Assembly (NCBI RefSeq): GCF_023091745.1
Contig: NC_068913.1
Coordinates: 14,650,001 to 14,714,000, forward strand
Direction of reading: 5' to 3'
Origin: Budorcas taxicolor
Lineage: Eukaryota; Chordata; Mammalia; Artiodactyla; Bovidae
DNA length: 64,000 nt
In this document: positions 45,146-57,741 of the stretch, piece after piece
Layout of the letters: each line of letters begins with the position of its first letter
Numbering within the stretch: the stretch's first letter is position 1
Made by a program: the position numbers and the translations under genes
Notes under the pieces: generated by a model
Seen by the model: only the letters and a program-made list of their open reading frames with translations
Told to the model about the DNA's origin: nothing
Databases searched by the model: none

Positions 45146-45883
45146 TTATGAAAGGGTTCCTAATTAAAATTTTTACTTCTGCTTTGTCACTCATGACTAG
45201 TGAAATTCATTCTAGACTTTGCTATGCTATGCATATCAGGAATAAAGAAGCATAGAATTTGGGGGGGAGGGGCGTCAGATAAATTTGTGACTGCCACTCA
45301 CCTAAGAGTGTGATTTTGAATGAATATCTTACTTCTGGAGCCTCAGTTTCCTCCCCTGTGAAATGGATATGCTCTATGCCTTGGCAGTAATATGCAGACT
45401 GATGCCTTCACTAGCAAGTAATGAACCGTACTCATAGTACATCACAAATATGCTCAGAGCCCAGAAGATGGTGCCAAACATATTTGTATTTTTTTCTGGA
45501 GTCAATTTCGGTTCTTGCAAGGTCCCGCCCCCAATTCCTCAGGCCAACCTTCCTTCTGCATCTATAAATATCTTTCCCTTGGACTACCTCCATTTTTTAA
45601 TCTCCACCCACATCTCACTCTTCATAGTGGGACTTGGAGAAGACAAAAAAAAAAATCCGTCTCTTTCTAATATGACTCATTTCATAAAGCATAATTTTGT
45701 GTATGTTTATGCTCTAAGGCCATCTTCCTTCCAGGGAAGAGGATGGAGGGAGACCGAGGGCATGGAGGTGCCAGAGAGACATACCTTGCCACTTTATCCA
45801 TGAATAATTATATCCTTCTCCTAAGGTTGTTTTAAGAATGAAACACGGTAATATTTTAAAAGTGTTTATCATTTCTGGTCATA
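45146..45883. other. Intronic sequence with a MIR remnant
   Basis: 45290-45380 is a sense MIR remnant ('tggagcctcagtttcctccc', 'ctgtgaaatggatatgctc'). The rest, including the 117-codon frame at 45450, shows no domain. Confidence 0.4.
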
Positions 45884-45999
45884 TGTGTGTGCTAAGTTGC
45901 TTCAGTCATGTCTGACTCTTGCAACCCCGTGGACTGTAGCCCATCAGGCTCCTCTGTCCATAAGACTCTCCAGTTAAGAATACTGGAGTGGGTTGCCAG
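45884..45999 (-). mobile_element. Bov-A SINE
   Basis: Antisense: 'gtgctaagttgcttcagtc', 'ggactgtagcccatcaggc', 'aatactggagtgggttgcca'. Confidence 0.9.
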
Positions 46000-46206
46000 G
46001 CAACCATTAAATAAATAGTAACTGCATCTGCTGTTACCATTACTTATCTGTTGAGCAGTAGAATCAGTTACCCCACACCTGGGTTGCCCACAGCAGTTTC
46101 CCAGGAGAGACAAGGTTTGAGAAGACCTAGAGACTAAATGTTGAGTTTTATTCTGAAATCCCCTGCTGGGAGACTGTGGATAAAACAGATCTCTGCAAAA
46201 GTAAGT

Positions 46207-46570
46207 TGTTCAGTTGCTAAGTCGTGTCTGACTTGCTGTGACCCAATGGACTGCAGCATGCCATGCTTCCCTGACCTTCACCATCTCCCCGAGTTTGCTC
46301 AAAATAATGTCCACTGAGTTGGTGATGCCATCCAACCATCTCATCCTCTGTCCCCCCTTCTCTTCTTGCCTTCAATCTTGCCCAGTATCAGAGTCTTTTC
46401 CAATGAGTCGGCTCTTCATGTCAGGTGGCCAAAGTATTGAAGGTTCAGCTTCAACATCAGTCCTTCCAATGAATATTCAGGGTTGATTTCCTTTAGGACT
46501 GACGGGTTTGATCTCCTAACTGTCCAAGGGACTCTCAAGAGTCTTCTCCAGCACCAATGTTCAAAAGCAT
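46207..46570 (-). mobile_element. BovB 3'-end insertion with perfect 11-bp TSD
   Basis: A 364-bp antisense fragment flanked by identical caaaagtaagt at 46196-46206 and 46571-46581. Subfamily B and diverged, although the TSD is intact. Confidence 0.94.
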
Positions 46571-46581
46571 CAAAAGTAAGT

Positions 46582-49251
46582 AAAAGATCCTTGTCTCATT
46601 TCCGGGTAAGAATCTCATTAGGGGTTGAGTTGCTGCTTCCCATCCCCCCAGGAGCGTGGTGCTGGTGGGGCGGAGCCGCAGGCGACTCCAGATGGTGGAG
46701 GGAGAACCTGGTCCCAAAGGACTGCTTCCTTCTGGCTCACAGATGGAGGGAAGTGGCTTCTGAAAGGTTTCCTGCGGGGCTGCTGATCTGGAGAACAGCA
46801 GTGGTCAAGCTAGAAACACACCCGCCTCCCATTCCAAAGATGTACCCAAGGGGTCATCGTGTCTTCTTCTTCAATTTTAGAGTCAAAGTGGTCTTCACCA
46901 ATTAGGAAAGGTCTTTAAAATTTCCAACCTCAAACAATTGCTGCTTCAAAAACAAAAAGACATTCTGCCAGATTCCTAAAGATTTCTTTCAGTTACTGCC
47001 AAACTTTCTTGGCTAGACCTCTGGTGTAAGAGAATGAAAGCACTTCCTTCTGGGATTGGAGATCACCAGCATTTCGATTTTAGAAAGAAATCCTATCAGA
47101 AGGTTACCCATGGAGGAAGAGAATGTGACTATACTGAAAGTCCTAAAATTGAGATGTTGCCTTCTGGGATTCCCCGCCTCGGCTTGTGGTGCAGAAAGGA
47201 TTGGTAGCTATCCGGATCTGCCTATGGCTCTGGACAGTAGAACATCCCTCTCCTCGACATGTAACTTCTTGAGGCTGGTAAGACAATTATAATGACAAAC
47301 TGTATTGAAACTGAAGTTAATGCTTTTTTAAAAAGTGCTGGACTAGAGGGGACAGGTCTTTAAATGGAGTTTCTGTTCTCCCACAAGAAATCTTCCAGAT
47401 GTGAAGAAGATCTTAAGTCCTGTTCACAAAGGCAATTTTCTGAGAGATAACAGCAAGGGAAGTAGGAAGAGGGGCTTAGTAACTAACTGTGGGTATAAGT
47501 TCTCATTTGGCTGTGTGATTTTGAAGTCCCTTAATCTTTCAGAACCAAGAGAAAACAAAGATTAAAAATACTAGCTTTCCAGGAATGTCTGAACAGTGAG
47601 TAAGGCATGTAAACCATTGAGGTTGGTAGGTGCTCAACAAAATTTCTTCCTTTCCTTTTCCTCCCAAAATGTACTCTTGGTCCATTGTAGGAGTCTTTCC
47701 TACCAGCCTTACTTTAGCAGCTTCACTCACCTGTAGAATAATATAAAATTACATGTTCCAGGAAACACTCTCTGTGGTTGCCATCTTATTCAGTTCTGTT
47801 TTGCTCCTCTGAATTCCTCTAATTTGGCCATATGCTAAAGAGATTTAAGGATTCAGTTGGCCACTGGTAGATGGTTGGTATTTTAAATGTTTTTGCTGCT
47901 ACCCAATAGAATGAATAAGACAACTGGCCCCTTTCCAAAGGAAAACTAAAGAAAAACTATTCAATTTAATATGCAGATGCTTCAAAGTGATTTAGAACAA
48001 CTACTCCACAGCCCGACTTTCCAAAGAGAAAGTCATCTTTACAACAAGTATGACTGACTCATTTATCCAGAAGATAAAGTGATTTGTTCTCTTGTGGATG
48101 GGGAATTCAGTTTCCTTATTTACAAGGAACAAGGTCAGAGCTGAAGATGCTGTCTTCCAAATACAAAACAAATTTGTAGAGGGTGTATTTCACTGAAAGC
48201 CACCAGTATGTAATTTATGTATAAATTACATAAAGGGAAAAAAAAAGAATTATAGGGTCTGCAATTGCTTTCCAGGGTACAGAAGGACATTTGATTTTTT
48301 TTTCCTTCAGCATAATTCAGAAGGAAGTGATACCCTAGGGAGCCAAGACTGGGTTTTCTTGTAGGGCAAGAAAGACATTTTCTGGGGAAGGAAAAGTATG
48401 TAAAAGTTTGGGGGAGGTAAAGAAGATTTCTGCCATTGAACCATTCTGCATACGAAGCCCAGAGTATAAGCAGTCTCCTTGATCATCAAGTACCTTTCTG
48501 CACACAAAGATATCAATATAAAAGGGCAGACATAGCTTTAGAATTTCTCTGCTGAAGTGGCTTATAGGTGGCACTTGTATTGGAAGGGTGGCAGGGAGAT
48601 TGACCTTGAATTTGTTTTCTGATTTATGCTTTTAGGGGTCAGATGATGAGGGGAAGGGTCTTAAGGTCTCTCCAGTTGCCACCTTTTGTCCAACTCTTCT
48701 TCTAAGAAGGGAGAATAGAGACCCCGGAGATGTGCAAAAGGTGAAGTCTCCCGGGTTTGCAAAGAGAAAGCGGAAGCTTCTGCCTTCTGGGTCCACACCA
48801 ATCCCTCCTCATTTGGTGATCAAGGTTCCTGGGAGTCACTGCAGAGAGATGATTTAGAGTTTGCTTTCTCAAGCGTCTCTTTTCTGTTGTTGCCTGGTGA
48901 AATGATACTGAGGCTTAAAGAAGGCATGTCCAGCTGTCTTAGTTCTGGAAGAAGCTAGACGTGTCGCTCACAGAGTTGGGAGGCTGTCAGGCTAAAAGGA
49001 GCCTTTCCTGCTGTGAGCACCATCTTCTGTCAGCAGAAAACTTACTAGTCAATGTCAGCAAAACCCAACGTGGCAGGCAGGCTTTAGACTTTGTGTGTCT
49101 CAAGACGGATGTTGAAGGACTACTTGAAATTTTTTATCCTAATGAAAGGTAAGTTATCTCCATGTGATATATGGGAGTATGCCAGGTGCAAACTGAAGCA
49201 CCAAATGTATGAAGTTAGGCTCCTGAACTATGAATGAATTGTATTCCTGTA
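46582..49251. other. Repeat-poor ASB4 intron sequence
   Basis: The longest repeat-poor block in this intron. 47490-47650 is a weak sense MIR. 46600-46900 is moderately GC-rich. I recognise no exon or RNA gene. Open frames at 46483, 47056 and 48961 lack domains. Confidence 0.35.
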
Positions 49252-49462
49252 TACAAGTGGCGCTGGTGGTAAGGAACCCACCTGCCAGTGCAGGAGACAT
49301 CAAAGGCCTGGAATCCCTGGGTCGGGAAGATCCCCTGGAGGTGGGCACAGCAACCCACTCCAGTACTCTTGCCTGGAGAGTCCGATGGACAGAGGAGCCT
49401 GGCAGGGTACAGTCCACAGGATCACGAAGAGTCGGACATGACTGAAGTGACTTAGCACAGCA
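49252..49462 (+). mobile_element. Bov-tA SINE
   Basis: Sense: 'ggcgctggtggtaaggaac', 'ctgccagtgcaggagacat', 'cggacatgactgaagtgac'. Confidence 0.94.
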
Positions 49463-50432
49463 TACATAACTAAGTTTGAACTGTTTCTGAATAGAGGCTG
49501 GGAATAGGGTTGCCAGACAAAATATAGGATGCTCAATTAAATTTGAAATTCATCAGTAAAAAGTAACTTTTAGTATGAATATGTCCCATGCATTACTGAG
49601 GCCATATTTATCCTAAAAACCCCCTACATTATTATTATTATTTGCTAAATCAGGAAACCCTAGGTGAGAAATAAAGTGTGTGTACAAGAGGAGAGTTAAC
49701 TTTTGGCCACATCTCCTCTGTGTTCAGTGTGTTGGCAGGAAGCGGGAGGTAAGGAATTCCTAAAGCCGGATTGCCTGTACTGGGCATGTGGGCGTTGTGT
49801 CTTTAAGCCTAACCAGTGTGGTTTCCATGAAGAGTGAGTGTAGCCTGGGAATTCATGCAGCGCAGAAGTCAGTGTTCTGAATGGGCACCTGAACTACAGG
49901 CTGCCTGACTTCCCCATGCTCTTTGTTTTCGGAATTCCTGTACAAGTGTACTTTTGACTCGGGCCTTGGATTGATTTCACCTGGCGTCTACGTCCTGGTA
50001 ACTCTGACATTTAAATCTTCATTTTGGATTACTCATCTGATTACCTGCGTACTTTTCACCATGGTATATTCCTCCGGAAAGCATGTATCTGGGAGTCTTT
50101 AGAGAAGGATGTATATAAAGGTCTTGATGGATGCTATTTTCATTATTATTATTAACATCTTTGCATTAAAAAGGGAACTATTTTGAAATTTCAACAAAAT
50201 CCAGCCTATAATTACTGTAATGATTATAATAAAGAATGTTTCTTATTCCAGATGTCTGTGCAATAAGATTTGTGTCCTTAAACCATTCATTTCACTGGTC
50301 ATTACTTAAGGATTAAAATAAGGTTATCAGACTACATTTGAAAAAGCCTAAAACCATGCTTTCTCTTTGTGTGCCTCTTGGGGTTTCAGTTTCCTTATCT
50401 TCAAGTTAAAGGTATTAGATAATCCCTAGTGT
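49463..50432. other. Unassigned intronic sequence
   Basis: Short (TTA)n near 49630. Nothing else recognised. Confidence 0.3.
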
Positions 50433-52480
50433 CCTAAATCAAATCCCTTATGATTATACAGTGGAAGTGAGAAATAGATTTAAGGGACTAGATCTGATAG
50501 GTAGAGTGCCTGATGAACTATGGAATGAGGTTCATGACATTGTACAGGAGACAGGGATCAAGACCATCCCCATGGAAAAGAAATGCAAAAAAGCAAAATG
50601 GCTGTCTGGGGAAGCCTTACAAATAGCTGTGAAAAGAAGAGCGGCAAAAAACAAAGGAGAAAAGGAAATATGTAAGCGTCTGAATGCAGAGTTCCAAAGA
50701 ATAGCAAGAAGAGATAAGAAAGCCTTCTTCAGTGATCAATGCAAAGAAATAGAGGAAAATAACAGAATGGGAAAGACTAGAGATCTCTTTAAGAAAATTA
50801 GAGATACCAAGGGAACATTTCATGCAAAGATGAGCTCGATAAAGGACAGAAATGGTATGGACCTAACAGAAGCAGAAGATATTAAGAAGAGGTGGCAAGA
50901 ATACACAGAACTGTACAAAAAAGATCTTCATGACCCAGATAATCACAATGGTATGATCACTCACCTAGAGCCAGACATCCTGGAATGTGAAGTGAAGTGG
51001 GCCTTAGAAAGCATCACTACAAACAAAGCTAGTGGAGGTGATGGAATTCCAGTTGAGCTATTTCAAATCCTGAAAGATGATGCTGTGAAAGTGCTGTACT
51101 CAGTATGCCAGCACATTTGGAAAACTCAGCAGTGGCCACAGGACTGGAAAAGGTCAGTTTTCATTCCAATCCCAAAGAAAGGCAATGCCAAAGAATACTC
51201 AAACTACCACACAATTGCACTCATCTCACATGCTAGTAAAGTAATGCTCAAAATTCTCCAAGCCAGGCTTCAGCAATACATGAACCGTGAATTTCCTGAT
51301 GTTTAAGCTGATTTTAGAAAAGGCAGAGGAACCAGAGATCAAATTGCCAACATCCGCTGGATCATGGAAAAAGCAAGAGGGTTCCAGAAAAACATCTATT
51401 TCTGCTTTGTTGACTATGCCAAAGCCTTTGACTGTGTGCATCACAACAAACTGTGGAAAATTCTGAAAGAGATGGGCATACCAGACCACCTGACCTGCCT
51501 CTTGAGAAACCTGTATGCAGGTCAGGAAGCAACAGTTAGAACTGGACATGGAACAACAGGCTGGTTCCAAATAGGAAATGGAGTATGTCAAGGCTGTATA
51601 TTGTCACCCTGTTTATTTAACTTATGGGCAGTGTACATCATGAGAAATGCTGGACTGGAAGAAGCACAAGCTGGAATCAAGATTGCCAGGAGAAATCTCA
51701 ATAACCTCAGATATGCAGATGACACCACCCTTATGGCAGAAAGTGAAGAGGAACTAAAAAGCCTCTTGATAAAAGTGAAAGAGGAGAGTGAAAAAGTTAG
51801 CTTAACATTCAGAAAACTAAGATCATGGCATCTGGTCCTATCACTTCATGGGAAATAGATGGGGAAACAGTGGAAACAGTGTCAGACTTTATTTTTGGGG
51901 GCTCCAAAATCACTGCAGATGGTGACTGCAGCCATGAAATTAAAAGACGCTTACTCTTTGGAAGAAAAGTTATGACCAACCTAGATAGCATATTCAAAAG
52001 CAGAGACATTACTTTGCCAACAAAGGTCCGTCTAGTCAAGGCTATGGTTTTTCCTGTGGTCATGTATGGATGTGAGAGTTGGACTGTGAAGAAGGCTGAG
52101 TGCCGAAGAATTGATGCTTTTGAACTGTGGTGTTGGAGAAGACGCTTGAGAGTCCCTTGGACTGCAAGGAGACCCAGCCAGTCCATTCTGAAGGAGATCA
52201 GCCCTGGGATTTCTTTGGAAGGAATGATGCTGAAGCTGAAACTCCAGTACTTTGGCCACCTCATGTGAAGAGTTGACTCGTTGGAAAAGACTGATGCTGG
52301 GAGGGACTGGGGGCAGGAGGAGAAGGGGACGACTGAGGATGAGATGGCTGGATGGCATCACTGACTCGATGGACGTGAGTCTGAGTGAACTCTGGGAGTT
52401 GGTGTTGGACAGAGAGGCCTGGTGTGCTGCAATTCATGGGGTCACAAAGAGTCGGACATGACTGAGCGACTGAACTAAAG
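50433..52480 (+). mobile_element. BovB LINE, 2.05 kb, least damaged copy
   Basis: Begins 'ctaaatcaaatcccttatg' and reaches the 3' tail. The frame from 50461 is open for 281 codons, then broken by a single TAA (51304-51306, Gln CAA to TAA). It reopens in the same frame at 51364, through FVDYAKAFDCVHHNKL, GVCQGCILSPCLFNL and YADD (51712-51723). A small deletion near 51805 shifts the frame, and TGA at about 52266 ends the C-terminal part. The endonuclease domain is absent. Subfamily A. Not mobile by itself. Confidence 0.97.
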
Positions 52481-53915
52481 GGTCTTTTGCAACCCTCACA
52501 GTCTCTGATACTGTTATGGTAGCTTAAAAACTAGTGTTCAGAGCAGTCAGTCAGCCCCGGGTTTGTCTGTCTCTTTTCCACAGAGCTGCATATCTGCCAT
52601 TCTCATCTCAACTACAGGAAAGAGCGGCCACATCTGCCTCAATTAAATTACCCAAGACCAAGGTCCTGGAAGAATTACCTCCTCACCTTGACAGCCATGT
52701 ACCCATAGAGAAATCCTTCTAGTTACACTTTCCATAGACTCAGAAATGCTAACTCTTCAGAGGTCTCATAGCAATAGAAGTCTGACTCCAACCCTTAGGG
52801 GTTGATGCTAGAGGATTATTCTTTATTTATGTAGACCTAGCTGAAATACTGTCATCAGCTCAACTTTGTGCACTGTACCCAGAATATGTATGTGAATGGA
52901 TCTTCTCATTAAACTAGTATTTATGTTGTGCACATTTGGACCTCACCACTGGGCAGGATGATTCCTTAGCTGGTTTGGAGCTTCGGTATGCACATTTAGT
53001 CTGCACTGCAGTTCTTAAATACAGGGACAGTTGAAAGGAATGGTGTGCTAGAACTGGCTTGCTGTAGCTTGCAAAAATTGATTATTAAATTACCAGGAGT
53101 TTTGCAAGCTGATTGTTAAATGCAAACATTATTAAAAATCAGGTCATACCAACCTACAACAAATAATGCATATAAAAACAGAAACTCAAAATGTATTATT
53201 AATACCTCCTGATTATTTTACTCGGCATATCTATGCTCTTGATATTATTTGCATATATTGGAGCTATTTGATGAAAACATATAATGATGCTACTGTACAC
53301 CTCTTCCCTACCATATATTCAGAGAACTCATGTTGGTCACCTCACATAGGCCATGATGCAAGTGTTTACACCACAGAAACCAGCAAATGTTACCATTCAG
53401 ACCTTGACTTATTTCTTTGTTGATGTCTAAATTTCCAAAATTAATGGAGAGAATGTTACTAATGTAGATTAAACTTAAAAATTTGCAGTGTGTGGTGTCT
53501 GTAGCTCTTACATTGTGAATAGTGCAAAAAATTGAGAAAATCTGCTTCCAGTATTCAAAAAACTATTCAATGCTTCCACATAAAAGTCCTTATGTCATTG
53601 AATGAGTGACTTTCCAATGTGTCTTCATTGTTTCCCATTTGTGAAGCAATTGCTACTTAATGTAATAAAAATATCAACCGATATAAACATAGGAACTACA
53701 GGCACTCTCCAGTTGCAGACAGAGACTAGCTCTGAACACAACTTATGTCTAAACAAAATTGATATAAAAAAAGTTAAAGCATTTAGAGAGCACCAGTTGG
53801 CCTTATGGAATAGAAAATAAATCATATTGGATATTTTATTATTTGTAAATTGTGGGCTTCACATTCTTTATATTAGCAAAACATAAACTTATATACATAT
53901 AGATATGTGTACAAC
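52481..53915. other. Unassigned intronic sequence
   Basis: AT-rich unique sequence. Frames at 53166 and 53602 have no domain. Confidence 0.3.
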
Positions 53916-53938
53916 TTTTTTTTTTTTTTTTTTTTTTT
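53916..53938. repeat. T23 homopolymer
   Basis: Uninterrupted T run, perhaps the tail of an antisense retroelement too diverged to identify. Confidence 0.95.
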
Positions 53939-54064
53939 ACAAAATGCCTGTTGAACATTTTCTGGCACACAATTGACTTAAACCTCTACTTGGTAGACCC
54001 CTTCTGGTTAGTCTATTTGTTGGGACTGACATAGTCCTCAGGTGAGGCCATGCTTCCTAAGACC

Positions 54065-54292
54065 ATACCATGTGAAGCAGAAAAAGCTTTTGATAAAATT
54101 TCAATATTAATTTATGAGAAAAGCACTCCAGAAAGAAGGCCTAGAGGGAATATGCCACAATATAATAAAGGCCACATATGACAGACCCACAGCTAACATC
54201 ATATTCAATGGTGAAAAGCTGAAAGCATTTCCTCTGAGATTAGGAACAAGACATGGATGGCCAGTCTCACCACTTTCATTCAACTTAGTGTT
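54065..54292 (+). mobile_element. L1 ORF2 RT fragment
   Basis: Translates to AEKAFDKI...NIIKATYDRPTANIIFNGEKLKAFPLR-GTRHGWPVSPL, the L1 RT region just upstream of the catalytic FADD. A frame break separates the first part. Isolated fragment. Confidence 0.9.
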
Positions 54293-54486
54293 GACTTCTG
54301 GAGTCACACAGACCTAAGTTTGAATCCTATCTCTGTCATTTACTAGCTAAATACACTTGAATATATATTCTTTCTGCCTTTGATTTTAAGTCTGTCATGC
54401 AGAGATAATTATAAGACTAACCTCATAGGGTTGTTGGAAAATTCAGCATATGTTTAACACAGGCCATGGCACATGTAAGTTCTCAA
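54293..54486 (+). repeat. MIR SINE
   Basis: Sense: 'tctggagtcacacagaccta', 'gtcatttactagctaaatac', 'ctaacctcatagggttgttg', 'catggcacatgtaagttctc'. Confidence 0.85.
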
Positions 54487-54601
54487 AAATGGTAGCTGTA
54501 ATTTTTTTTTTCCTACATCTTCTCTCCTGCCTATTAGGATTCATCAAGCTTCAGACCACAGTCCTCTACCTTTTCTGCTTATATTCATTTAGAGTGTAAC
54601 T

Positions 54602-54877
54602 GGGAGAAGGCAATGGCACCCCAACTCCAGAACTCTTGCCTGGAAAACCCCATGGGTGGAAGACCCCGGTGGCCTACAGTCCGTGGGGTCGCTAAGAGTC
54701 GGATACGACTGAGTGACTTCACTTTCACTTTTCCCTTTCATGCATTGGAGAAGGAAATGGCACCCCACTCCAGTGTTCTTGCCTGGAGAATCCCAGGGAC
54801 GGGGGAACCTGGTGGGCTGTTGTCCATGGGGTCACACAGAGTTGGACACGACTGAAGTGACTTAGCAGCAGCAGCAG
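54602..54877 (+). mobile_element. Bov-A2 dimeric SINE
   Basis: Sense dimer: 'gggagaaggcaatggcacc', linker 'cttcactttcacttttcc', second unit ending 'gtgacttagcagcagcagca'. Confidence 0.96.
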
Positions 54878-55364
54878 AGCCTGACCAGCACATTGTTTGG
54901 TGATTCACAATCTCCCCCTCCATCTTGACCTTCTCATTAGGGTATTTATTCATGCACATTGTAAACCAACCTTAGGACATAACACAGGAAATACCTTCTG
55001 TTCATTGTCTGACCATCCTAAGATGAGAATGCCCTTCCCGTTTTCTCATTTCCGTGGGTGGTGCCCTATTTGTGCTTGGTCTCAGGCTTCAAAGCTGCAT
55101 TCTATACTCTCTGTATCTGATTATTCATTAAACCCTACTTATTCTTTCTCGCAGCCTCAGTTACCCTTCCTTCTCATGACTAACAGGGAAGCTGGCTGAC
55201 AAGCCATTTGGTGCACTCCCATCCCTTGATAGCCTTGTTTTTCCCTTTGTGGTCATGGTGCTCAAGAGACACTGATGATCTTTTAATTAATAAGTTAGTC
55301 TTTTATTATTTACTGACATGCATTGCTCTTGAACTCTTTGAAATATCTATGTCTTTTTCTCTTC
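54878..55364. other. Unassigned intronic sequence
   Basis: 55020-55200 is pyrimidine-rich and may be a diverged L2. Not firm. Confidence 0.3.
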
Positions 55365-55475
55365 AACTAGGCTGTAAGCTCCTTGATGACAAAAGCAGGA
55401 TATGAACTCAGAATTACTGTCACAGTACTTAACCCAGTGCTCAATAAAGGCTTCCCCATGGGATGAATTGATTGA
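55365..55475 (+). repeat. L2 3' end
   Basis: Sense: 'ggctgtaagctccttgatga', 'acccagtgctcaataaagg', 'atgaattgattgaata'. Confidence 0.65.
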
Positions 55476-55503
55476 ATATAACCCTTTCTTATTAAGAGTA
55501 TGT

Positions 55504-55638
55504 TTTAAGTTGTTGCTTGTTTTAGCCACTAAGTCGTGTGTGGCCCTTTTGCAACCCCAAGGACTATAGCCTGCCTGGCTCCTTTGTCCATGGGATTCTC
55601 CAGGCAAGAATACTGGAGGGGGTTGCCATTTCCTTTTC
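55504..55638 (-). mobile_element. Bov-A SINE with TSD
   Basis: Antisense monomer. TSD taagagtatgt (55493-55503) and taagaatatgt (55639-55649), one mismatch. Confidence 0.9.
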
Positions 55639-55833
55639 TAAGAATATGTAATTTTCTAGATGATATAGCTAGATGTAAATATGTAGCTTCCTAATGCCTG
55701 TTAGGTCAGCCCCATGTTCTTCAAGCTGACCTTCTAGTTATACTGTCAGCTGGTTCTATCTTACCTGCTCTTAACTTTATCTTCCTGAAAAGGGCCCTTT
55801 AGTCAGGTGACTTTGGTACACACACACACACAC
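55639..55833. other. Intronic sequence ending in (CA)n
   Basis: Ends in a (CA)8 run at 55818-55834 next to the following BovB tail. Confidence 0.7.
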
Positions 55834-56135
55834 AGTTTAGTTCAGTTCAGTTCAGTCGCTCAGTCGTGTCCGACTCTTTGCGACCCCACGAGTCGCAGCA
55901 CACCAGGCCTCCATGTCCATCACCAACTCCCAGAGTTCACTCAGACTCACGTCCATCGAGTCATTGATGCCATCCAGCCATCTCATCCTCTGTCGTCCCC
56001 TTCTCCTCCTGCCCCCAATCCCTCCCAGCATCAGAGTCTTTTCCAATGAGTCAAGTCTTTGCATGAGGTGGCCAAAGTACTGGAGTTTCAGCTTTAGCAT
56101 CATTCCTTCCAAAGATAAATCAGGGCTGATCTTGG
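55834..56135 (-). mobile_element. BovB 3'-end fragment
   Basis: Antisense copy of about 300 bp: tail (cagttcagttcagttcag on the + strand) to 'aaagataaatcagggctgat'. Subfamily A ('caatccctcccagcatcag'). Confidence 0.94.
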
Positions 56136-56718
56136 TATTAAAATGATCATCCTTCCATCTTAGTTTTTTTTTGAAGTCCCAAGATATTGGGTACTTACCA
56201 CCTCACGCTGAAAAATGCAATGCCATACCACCTAAGAAGGACTTGTAAAGGTGGGAAAAACCAGTTTTGTGACTTTTGCCCAATAACAATAGCTGGAGGT
56301 TCAGAAGGACCAGGAAATTAGGAAGAAATTTTCCTTCAAAAAGTTAATTAAGTGCAGAGCTGTGCCCACTTTCTAATGGTAGGCATACTGGTTTATCATA
56401 AAGGGTAAAACTCAGGAATAGACAATTAGAGGTGATACATCAGGCAAGGCATGGGAGGTACACAGAGCTTTCATGCCCTTTTGGAGCACATCGCCCTCCA
56501 AGTACGTTGATGTGCTCACCCACCTAGAAGCGGCCTGAAACACTATCTTTTAGGAAGTTTCATTAGGCATGACTGATGAAATCATTGGCCACTGGTGGCT
56601 GAACTCAGTCTCCAGCCCCTCTGTCTTTCCCTGGTGGTAGAAAGCAAGGTGTGTAAAAGTTCCAAGCCTGTAATCAAGGATTGGTCTTTCCAGTAACCAG
56701 TCTACATCTCAAAGCTCT
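56136..56718. other. Unassigned intronic sequence
   Basis: Nothing recognised. Confidence 0.3.
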
Positions 56719-57741
56719 CTCAGTTCAGCTCAGTTCAGTCGCTCAGTCATGTCCTACTCTTTGCGGCCCCATGGACTGCAGCATGACAACCTCCCTGTGC
56801 ATCACCAACTCCCAGCATTTACTCAAACTCATGTCCATTGAGTTGGTGATGCCATCCAACCATCTCATCCTCTGTCGTCCCCTTCTCCTCCCACCTTCAA
56901 TCTTTTCCATCATCAGGGTCTTTTCAAATGAGTCAGCTCTTTGCATCAGGTTGTCAAAGTATTGGAGTTTCAGCTTCAGCATCAGTCCTTCCAATGACTA
57001 TTCAGGACTGATTTCCTTTAGGATGGACTGGTTGGATCTCCTTGCAGTCCAAGGGACTCTCAAGAGTCTTCTCCACCACCACAGTTCAAAAGCATCAGTT
57101 CTTCCGCACTCAGCTTTCTTTATAGTCCAACTCTCACATCCATACATGACTACTGGAAAAATCAAGGTTTGACTAGATATACCTTTGTTGGTAAAGTAAC
57201 GTCTATGCTTTTTAATATGCTCTCCACGTTGGTCAGAACTTTTCTTCCGAAAAGTAAGTGTCTTTTAATTTCATGACTGCAGTCACCATCTGTGGTAATT
57301 TTGGAGCCCCCCAAAATAAAGCCTATTGTTGTTTCTGTTGTTTCCCCATGAAGTGATGGGACCAGATGCCATGATCTTCGTTTTCTGAATGTTGAGCTTT
57401 AAGCCAACTTTTTCACTCTCCTCTTTCACTTTCATCAAGAGGCTTTTGAGTTCCTCTTCACTTTCTGCCATAAGGGTGGGGTCATCTGCATGTCTGAGAA
57501 TATTGATATTTCTCCCAGCAATCTTGATTCCAGCCTGTGCTTCCTCCAGCCCAGCCTTTCTCGTGATGTACTCTGCATATAAGTTAAATAAGCAGGGTGA
57601 CAATATACAGCCTTGACGTACTCCTTTCCTGATTTGGAACCAGTCTGTTGTTCCATGTCCAATTCTAACTGTTGCTTCCTGATATGCATACAGATTTCTC
57701 AGGAGGCAGGTCAGGTGTTCTGGTATTCCCATCTCTTTAAA
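56719..57741 (-). mobile_element. BovB LINE, 1.0 kb antisense copy
   Basis: 5'-truncated in RT. The minus strand is open for 149 codons (57732-57283) with GVRQGCILSPCLFNLYAEY. The catalytic motif has decayed to HADD (complement of 57481-57492). It has indels near 57340 and in the C-terminal region. Subfamily B. Confidence 0.95.

Noticed and set aside
50461..51858. Long open frames encoding reverse transcriptase-like protein as possible host genes
   Set aside because: They match BovB ORF2, occur in many copies here on both strands, and are interrupted by stops and frameshifts.
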